Positions 59,537-64,000 of a stretch of 64,000 bases of DNA are shown here, one piece after another. This DNA is from RGIG3002 sp964449325 (lineage in GTDB: Bacteria; Bacillota; Clostridia; Lachnospirales; Lachnospiraceae), in the NCBI GenBank assembly GCA_964449325.1, contig CAYUYJ010000003.1, positions 124,001 to 188,000 on the forward strand, given 5' to 3'. A model generated the notes under the pieces. That model saw only the letters and a program-made list of their open reading frames with translations, did not search any database and was not told the origin of the DNA. Positions within the stretch are counted from its first letter, which is position 1, and each line of letters starts with the position of its first letter. The position numbers and the translations under genes are program-made.

Positions 59537-60296
59537 ACCGTTATTGAAAATAAAACATCTCTCCGTAGATTTTAAAGGCTTTCAGGTTATTGATGATATT
59601 GACTTAAATATTAGGGAAGGAGAACTCCGGGTAATTATTGGACCAAACGGAGCCGGAAAAACAACCTTAATGGACATGATAACCGGAAAAACAAAACCCA
59701 CATCCGGAAAAATTATGATAGCCGGCGAAAATATCACAAAAAAGGAACCGAGTATTATCTCTTCTAAGTATAAGATTTGTCGTAAATTTCAGGGACCGAA
59801 CGTATTTGACAATATGACCGTTTATGACAATATTTTAATGTCTGTTTCAGGATATTCCAGTGTATGGAAGACATTAACCTTCCGTAAGACAAAAGAAATA
59901 GAAGATCGAATACAGGAAATATTAGGATTTATCAATCTTTCCAATGAACAGGAAATTCTCGCTGTGAATCTTTCACATGGTCAGCGACAGTGGCTTGAGA
60001 TAGGTATGGTTATGGCACAAGATGCCAGATTGATTGTATTGGACGAACCTACAGCAGGCATGACGGCTTCCGAAACATACAAAACCGGCGAATTAATTTT
60101 GAAGCTAAAAGAAACCGGAAAGCATACCATGATTGTTATCGAGCATGATATGGATTTTGTAAAGCAGATTGCAGAGACAGTGACTGTACTGTATCAGGGA
60201 AAATTTCTTGCGGAAGGTACTTATGATGAAATTGAGAAAAACCCGAAGGTGGTACAGGTATACTTAAAAGATAATGATAATGAGGAAAAAGGATAA
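59529..60296 (+). CDS. urtD: ABC transporter ATPase (UrtD-like)
   Basis: A 255-residue ATPase. Walker A GPNGAGKTT, signature LSHGQRQWLEIGM, Walker B LIVLDEPTAGMT and switch His in EHDM. The phrases ELRVIIGPNGAGKTTLMDMITGKTKP and SHGQRQWLEIGMVMAQ are characteristic of UrtD. The ATG at 59529 follows AAGGAGG; the frame from 59490 lies within urtC. Confidence 0.92.
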   Translation: MSEPLLKIKHLSVDFKGFQVIDDIDLNIREGELRVIIGPNGAGKTTLMDMITGKTKPTSGKIMIAGENITKKEPSIISSKYKICRKFQGPNVFDNMTVYDNILMSVSGYSSVWKTLTFRKTKEIEDRIQEILGFINLSNEQEILAVNLSHGQRQWLEIGMVMAQDARLIVLDEPTAGMTASETYKTGELILKLKETGKHTMIVIEHDMDFVKQIAETVTVLYQGKFLAEGTYDEIEKNPKVVQVYLKDNDNEEKG

Positions 60297-60310
60297 AAAG
60301 GAGGCATAGC

Positions 60311-61015
60311 ATGAGCTTAGTTGCAGAGAAAATCAATGTAAATTATGGAAAAAGCAAGGTAGTAACCGGCGCCTCCTTAACAATAGAGCAGGGTGAAAAG
60401 GTTGCACTGCTTGGAAGAAACGGTGTAGGAAAAACCACACTATTAAAAGGAATCATGGGTGTTCTGCCGATTGAGGGAAACGGAAAGCTTTCCATTGACG
60501 GAACAGACTTAACAAAAAAGACTGCGCATTTACATAATCTTGCAGGCATTGGCTATGTACCGCAGGGCAGGGAAATAATTCCCGATTTGACTGTAAAAGA
60601 AAATATCGAACTGGGTGGTCTTGGGCATAAAGAAGTAAATATGAAGGAGCAGTATGAGAAAGTACTTGCATATTTTCCGGCATTAAAACCGCATTTAAGC
60701 CGTCCGGGTGGAGTATTATCCGGTGGGCAACAGCAACAGCTGGCAATTGCAAGGTGCCTTATGGGTGCACCTAAAATTGTACTTTTAGATGAACCTACAG
60801 AAGGAATCCAACCGAATATTGTATTTGAAATTGCAGGTATTATTAATGCAATCTCAAAGGAAATGGGGCTCAGTGTTATAGTTGTTGAGCAGAATTTGAA
60901 ATTTGCAAGACGTGTGGCAGACAGATTTTTGATTATGCAAAAGGGTGAAATTGTCTGTAACGGTAGCATAGATGAATTGACCGATGAAGTGGGAAAGAAA
61001 TATCTGTCTGTATAG
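60311..61015 (+). CDS. urtE: ABC transporter ATPase (UrtE-like)
   Basis: A 234-residue LivF-type ATPase. Walker A GRNGVGKTT, signature LSGGQQQQLAIARCLM, Walker B IVLLDEPTEGIQPNI and switch VVEQN. GIGYVPQGREIIPDLTVKENIELG is typical for LivF/UrtE. It completes a five-gene importer and is followed 15 bp later by the cytidylate-kinase-like gene. Confidence 0.92.
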   Translation: MSLVAEKINVNYGKSKVVTGASLTIEQGEKVALLGRNGVGKTTLLKGIMGVLPIEGNGKLSIDGTDLTKKTAHLHNLAGIGYVPQGREIIPDLTVKENIELGGLGHKEVNMKEQYEKVLAYFPALKPHLSRPGGVLSGGQQQQLAIARCLMGAPKIVLLDEPTEGIQPNIVFEIAGIINAISKEMGLSVIVVEQNLKFARRVADRFLIMQKGEIVCNGSIDELTDEVGKKYLSV

Positions 61016-61030
61016 AAGGGGGAGAATAAA

Positions 61031-61663
61031 ATGAAAAACTATGTCATAACAATTGCCAGAGGATTTGGTAGTGGTGGTAAAGAAATTGGAAATATGCTGT
61101 CGGCAGAGCTTGGAATCCCATGCTATGAAAAGCAGATTTTAATGATGGCATCTGAAAGCAGTGGACTCAGTGAATCCTTGTTTTCCCAAGTAGATGAAAA
61201 GCTTCGGGGAAGCTTTGCTAAAAATAAATTAAAAGGGTATCCTAACACAAATAAAGTGGTAGAACCTACCGAGAAAAAATTCATTTCGGATATTAATTTA
61301 TTTAATATTCAGGCGGAAATTATCAGAGAACTTGCGAAAACAGAGTCATGTATTATTATTGGTAAATGTGCGGATTCCATTTTGAGATCCTATGATAATG
61401 TAGTCAGCGTTTATATTGAGGCACCACGTAAAGCATGTGTGGAATCTATCATGGAAAAAATGGGTGTGGATGAACAGGAAGCGCACACTATGATTTATCA
61501 TACAGATAAGTATCGTGCCGAATATTATAAATACTATTCCGGTGGTGGTGAATGGACCAATCCGATTAATTATGATATGACCTTAAACAGCTATCGAATA
61601 GGCAGACAGAATTGTGTGGAAGTCATTAAACAATATTTAAAAATTAAAGGTTTTATTGAGTAA
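61031..61663 (+). CDS. Cytidylate kinase-like family protein
   Basis: A 210-residue P-loop protein. The N-terminus ITIARGFGSGGKEIGNMLSAELGIPCYEKQIL is a cytidylate kinase-like nucleotide-binding loop, and a later CIIIGKCADSIL segment matches the same family. It is shorter and more divergent than Cmk. It starts 15 bp after urtE behind GGGGG, so it is co-transcribed with the importer; in several Clostridia such proteins accompany transporters, but their substrate is not established. Any kinase activity is an inference. Confidence 0.8.
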   Translation: MKNYVITIARGFGSGGKEIGNMLSAELGIPCYEKQILMMASESSGLSESLFSQVDEKLRGSFAKNKLKGYPNTNKVVEPTEKKFISDINLFNIQAEIIRELAKTESCIIIGKCADSILRSYDNVVSVYIEAPRKACVESIMEKMGVDEQEAHTMIYHTDKYRAEYYKYYSGGGEWTNPINYDMTLNSYRIGRQNCVEVIKQYLKIKGFIE

Positions 61664-61685
61664 ATGAGTAATAACATTAAAATTA

Positions 61686-61746
61686 AGAAAGTCGGATGAA
61701 ATCATAATTTGTGACTTCATCCGACTTTCTATTTTTCGTGGAACAG
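61686..61746. terminator. Bidirectional terminator between urt operon and deaminase
   Basis: Fifteen-bp stem AGAAAGTCGGATGAA / TTCATCCGACTTTCT followed by ATTTTT; the reverse strand also ends in a T-rich run. Confidence 0.85.
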
Positions 61747-61772
61747 AAACGATAGGTAACATTCGATATCAG

Positions 61773-63032
61773 TTACAGTGTCGGTGCAACAGTGACCTTT
61801 TCCGGTTCCTTCTGCATTAATATCTTACCTTCTTTTATACTTAAAATTACACTTGCGCGATTGCGAATTGCTTCAAATTCATTTTCAGCATTTATAACTA
61901 TAAAGGAAGCAGGATTACCTTCTTTCATGTAATATTCATCTCCGAGGCACAAAGTCTTTGCACCGTTTACGGTAATCAAATCCAATCCCCTTTGTATTTG
62001 TGAGACACGCATCATATGGGACATATGTAAAGCAAAATCAACCTGATTAATTAAATTACCATTTCCGAGTGGATACCAGGGGTCGGAAATGGAATCCTGA
62101 CCGAGACTGACATTGATTCCGTTTTCTGTAAGCTCATCAATTCTGGTAAGTCCGCGTCTTTTTGGATAAGAATCATAACGTCCCTGTAAATAGCAGTTTT
62201 CCGTAGGACAGGAAATGAAATTCAAGCCGGCGTGTTTAAATTTACTCATCATTTTAAAGGCATATGCATTACTATAGGAGCCCATTGCGCAAGTATGGCT
62301 GGCAGCAGCCCTATCTCCGATTCCTGTAAAGTAGCTTTCAGCAGCAACCGCTTCAACAAAGCGGGATTGTTCGTCATCGGTTTCATCACAATGGATATCA
62401 ACAAGCTTATCGTATTTCTGAGCCAGTTCAAAAGCCTTTTTGACAGAAGCTACACCCTGTTCCCGTGTAAACTCAAAATGAGGAATGCCGCCCACTACAT
62501 CTGCTCCCATCCTTAAAGCTTCTTCTACTAATTTATCTCCATCGGGATAAGCATAGTAGCCTTCCTGCGGAAATGCGATAAGCTGTATTGTTACAATATC
62601 CTTTAACTCTTCTTTCAACTCCAGCATTGCTTTTAGTGCGGTAAAATTCGGGTCACTTACATCAACATGAGTACGGATATATTGAATGCCGCTTGTAATC
62701 TGATTATAGATAGCTTTTCTTGCACGTTTTTTTATAATTTCAGGTGTCAGAGCCTGTTTGGATTCTGACCATTTATCGATGGCTTCAAACAAAGTGCCGC
62801 TTGCGGTTGGCTCCTTTGGAAGACTTGCTGTATAAACATAGTCCAGATGAATATGAGATTCGACAAAAGGTTCACATACGAGATGTCCGTTTAAGTCAAA
62901 AGTTTTCACATTGGTGTATTTGGCAGAAAGGTTCTCACCGATTTCTGTATACTTGCCATTCTCTACAAGAATATCTGTCAGTCCTGTTTTATTTCTCAAG
63001 ACTGCATTCGTAAAAAGGGTTACATTTTCCAT
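61773..63032 (-). CDS. Cytosine deaminase family amidohydrolase (CodA-like)
   Basis: A 419-residue metal-dependent deaminase. Metal and catalytic residues align with E. coli CodA: His60/His62 in HIHLD, Gln156 in FPQEG, His214 and Glu217 in HCDE, His246 in ASHTCAM and Asp313 in GQDSISDPWYPLG. CodA has Asp at 314 (GHDD) and this protein has Ser, with Gln in place of His312, so the substrate may differ from cytosine. The start at 63032 follows GGTGGAG; the frame upstream to 63077 lacks support. Faces the hydantoinase gene across a regulatory region. Confidence 0.85.
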   Translation of the reverse strand: MENVTLFTNAVLRNKTGLTDILVENGKYTEIGENLSAKYTNVKTFDLNGHLVCEPFVESHIHLDYVYTASLPKEPTASGTLFEAIDKWSESKQALTPEIIKKRARKAIYNQITSGIQYIRTHVDVSDPNFTALKAMLELKEELKDIVTIQLIAFPQEGYYAYPDGDKLVEEALRMGADVVGGIPHFEFTREQGVASVKKAFELAQKYDKLVDIHCDETDDEQSRFVEAVAAESYFTGIGDRAAASHTCAMGSYSNAYAFKMMSKFKHAGLNFISCPTENCYLQGRYDSYPKRRGLTRIDELTENGINVSLGQDSISDPWYPLGNGNLINQVDFALHMSHMMRVSQIQRGLDLITVNGAKTLCLGDEYYMKEGNPASFIVINAENEFEAIRNRASVILSIKEGKILMQKEPEKVTVAPTL

Positions 63033-63166
63033 AATTTTTCTCCACCGTTCCTTTTTTAATGTTTTATTTTTATCCACATTAGCCTAAGAAAATAAAAAAT
63101 TCAATGGAATTTAAACAGCTTTTTTGTAAAACGGGAAATTTTGTATATGGGCATAGAAAACCTTGA

Positions 63167-63193
63167 TTTCTTTGTGCAGCCGACACAAAGAAA
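63167..63193. promoter_or_regulatory. 27-bp palindrome between deaminase and hydantoinase genes
   Basis: TTTCTTTGTG-N7-CACAAAGAAA, perfect 10-bp arms, in the 260-bp divergent region. It is likely an operator for both genes; it could also form a hairpin. The PucR-type protein is a candidate binder, not shown. Confidence 0.55.
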
Positions 63194-63292
63194 AGGGTCA
63201 AAGAACGTGTTAAACTACAGAATAAAAAATAAAACAGAAAGGCAGTATTGCAGATAAACAGTATTGCTTAAGAACAGAAAGGATGAGCGGAT

Positions 63293-64000
63293 ATGAGTAC
63301 ATTATTGATTAAAAACGGAACGATTGTTACTGCTTCAGACGAATACAAAGCAGACATTTATGTGAAGGATGGAAAAATCGAAGAAATTGGAACAGGTCTT
63401 TCTGAGAATGCAGATAAGGTTGTAGATGCAGCTGGAAAGTATGTACTGCCCGGGGGAGTAGACCAGCATACTCATTTCAATTTCAAATTCGGTGATGCGG
63501 TTGTTATGGGATGGGAAACAACAACCGGTGCAGTAGTAGGTGGGACTACAACTGTAATTGATTTTGCAAATCAGGTCATTGGTAAATCCATGAAGGAATC
63601 CGTAGAGGAATATGTAACCGAGAAAATAGAAGGAAAAGCATGCTGTGATTACAATCTTCATACTGTAGTTTTTGAATCTAAGGATGAGATTATTAATGAG
63701 ATTGCAAAGCTTCCCGAATATGGTATTGCTACTTGCAAACTGTTTATGGCGTATAAAGGACATCCACAGCACTGTGATGATGACGCAGTATTAAAAGCAC
63801 TTATGGCAGCTGCACCTGCCGGTGTGACAATTATGACACATTGTGAAAATGCAGAAATGATAGATGTACTTCAGAAAAAATGTTTGTCAGAGGGACATAC
63901 GGAGCCCTTCGGTCATGCCATTTCCAGACCGCCAATCGTAGAAACAGAAGCAACGCAGAGGGCAATTTCCTTAGCTAAGTTAGCAAAGGCGCCATTGTAT
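63293..64000 (+). CDS. Dihydropyrimidinase/hydantoinase family enzyme (3' end beyond window)
   Basis: The frame starts at ATG 63293 after AAAGGATGAGCGG and is open for all 236 codons to the window end. Metal motif HxH is His59/His61 in GGVDQHTHF, the carboxylated Lys is Lys149 in TCKLFMAYKG, and His in MTHCENAEM follows. The family opens cyclic amides such as dihydropyrimidines or hydantoins. Together with a deaminase, a PucR regulator and an importer it suggests use of purines or pyrimidines. It resembles the HyuA-type enzymes of purine-degradation clusters in gut bacteria, but the exact substrate is unknown. Confidence 0.88.
   Translation, partial: MSTLLIKNGTIVTASDEYKADIYVKDGKIEEIGTGLSENADKVVDAAGKYVLPGGVDQHTHFNFKFGDAVVMGWETTTGAVVGGTTTVIDFANQVIGKSMKESVEEYVTEKIEGKACCDYNLHTVVFESKDEIINEIAKLPEYGIATCKLFMAYKGHPQHCDDDAVLKALMAAAPAGVTIMTHCENAEMIDVLQKKCLSEGHTEPFGHAISRPPIVETEATQRAISLAKLAKAPLY

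Overview
The window looks like the chromosome of a low-to-mid GC, gut-type Clostridia, most like Lachnospiraceae. The reasons are strong AGGAGG-type ribosome binding sites, many lipoproteins, sugar ABC importers without their own ATPase, a fructose PTS operon, and a plant-polysaccharide utilisation locus of GH43/GH51 enzymes. I saw no rRNA, tRNA, phage, IS element or CRISPR array. All functional calls come from reading protein motifs; no database search was run.

Layout. 1-2.1 kb: 3' end of an MFS transporter, then a WYL-type regulator divergent from a DJ-1/PfpI protein. 2.3-5.1 kb: a glycerol-1-phosphate-dehydrogenase-like enzyme followed closely by a PilZ protein and an HD-GYP phosphodiesterase (c-di-GMP output). 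5.1-7.1 kb: exported GH43 arabinanase plus a small membrane protein. 7.2-12.9 kb: a complete fructose PTS operon (DeoR regulator, 1-phosphofructokinase, EIIABC, HPr, enzyme I). 13-27.2 kb: a secreted GH51 arabinofuranosidase on the minus strand, divergent from a seven-gene transport operon (large solute-binding protein, four permeases, an NHL/TPR/YIP1-like membrane protein, and a DUF5696-type exported protein). 27.4-33.1 kb: an S41 peptidase, then two transcription units that appear to be linked by a two-component system. 33.4-39.2 kb: a sugar-binding lipoprotein, a LamG-type lipoprotein, and GH43 and GH51 arabinofuranosidases. 39.3-47 kb: a starch/maltodextrin locus (starch-binding-like lipoprotein, LacI regulator, GH13 enzyme, MalEFG-type importer). 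47.1-49.7 kb: an ArsR-type regulator divergent from a cytoplasmic GH43. 49.9-51.6 kb: oligoendopeptidase F. 51.7-54.7 kb: a BMP-type lipoprotein with a chemoreceptor. 54.8-64 kb: a nucleobase-catabolism region (PucR regulator, urtABCDE-like importer, cytidylate-kinase-like protein, cytosine-deaminase family enzyme, and a hydantoinase cut by the window end).

How it fits together. Arabinan-type glycans would be cut outside by the exported GH43 and GH51, captured by the lipoproteins, imported by the GH43/GH51-flanked permeases (using an ATPase encoded elsewhere), and finished by the cytoplasmic GH43s and GH51. A 13-base motif shared by the exported GH43 promoter and the ArsR gene's own promoter suggests one regulon. 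The starch locus shows paired LacI-type operators over a well-formed promoter. The most unusual material is the seven-gene transport operon, the two-component regulon carrying an 11-residue-repeat protein under 11-bp tandem DNA repeats, the fructose-operon HPr with Arg at position 46, and a short, apparently leaderless LacI regulator.
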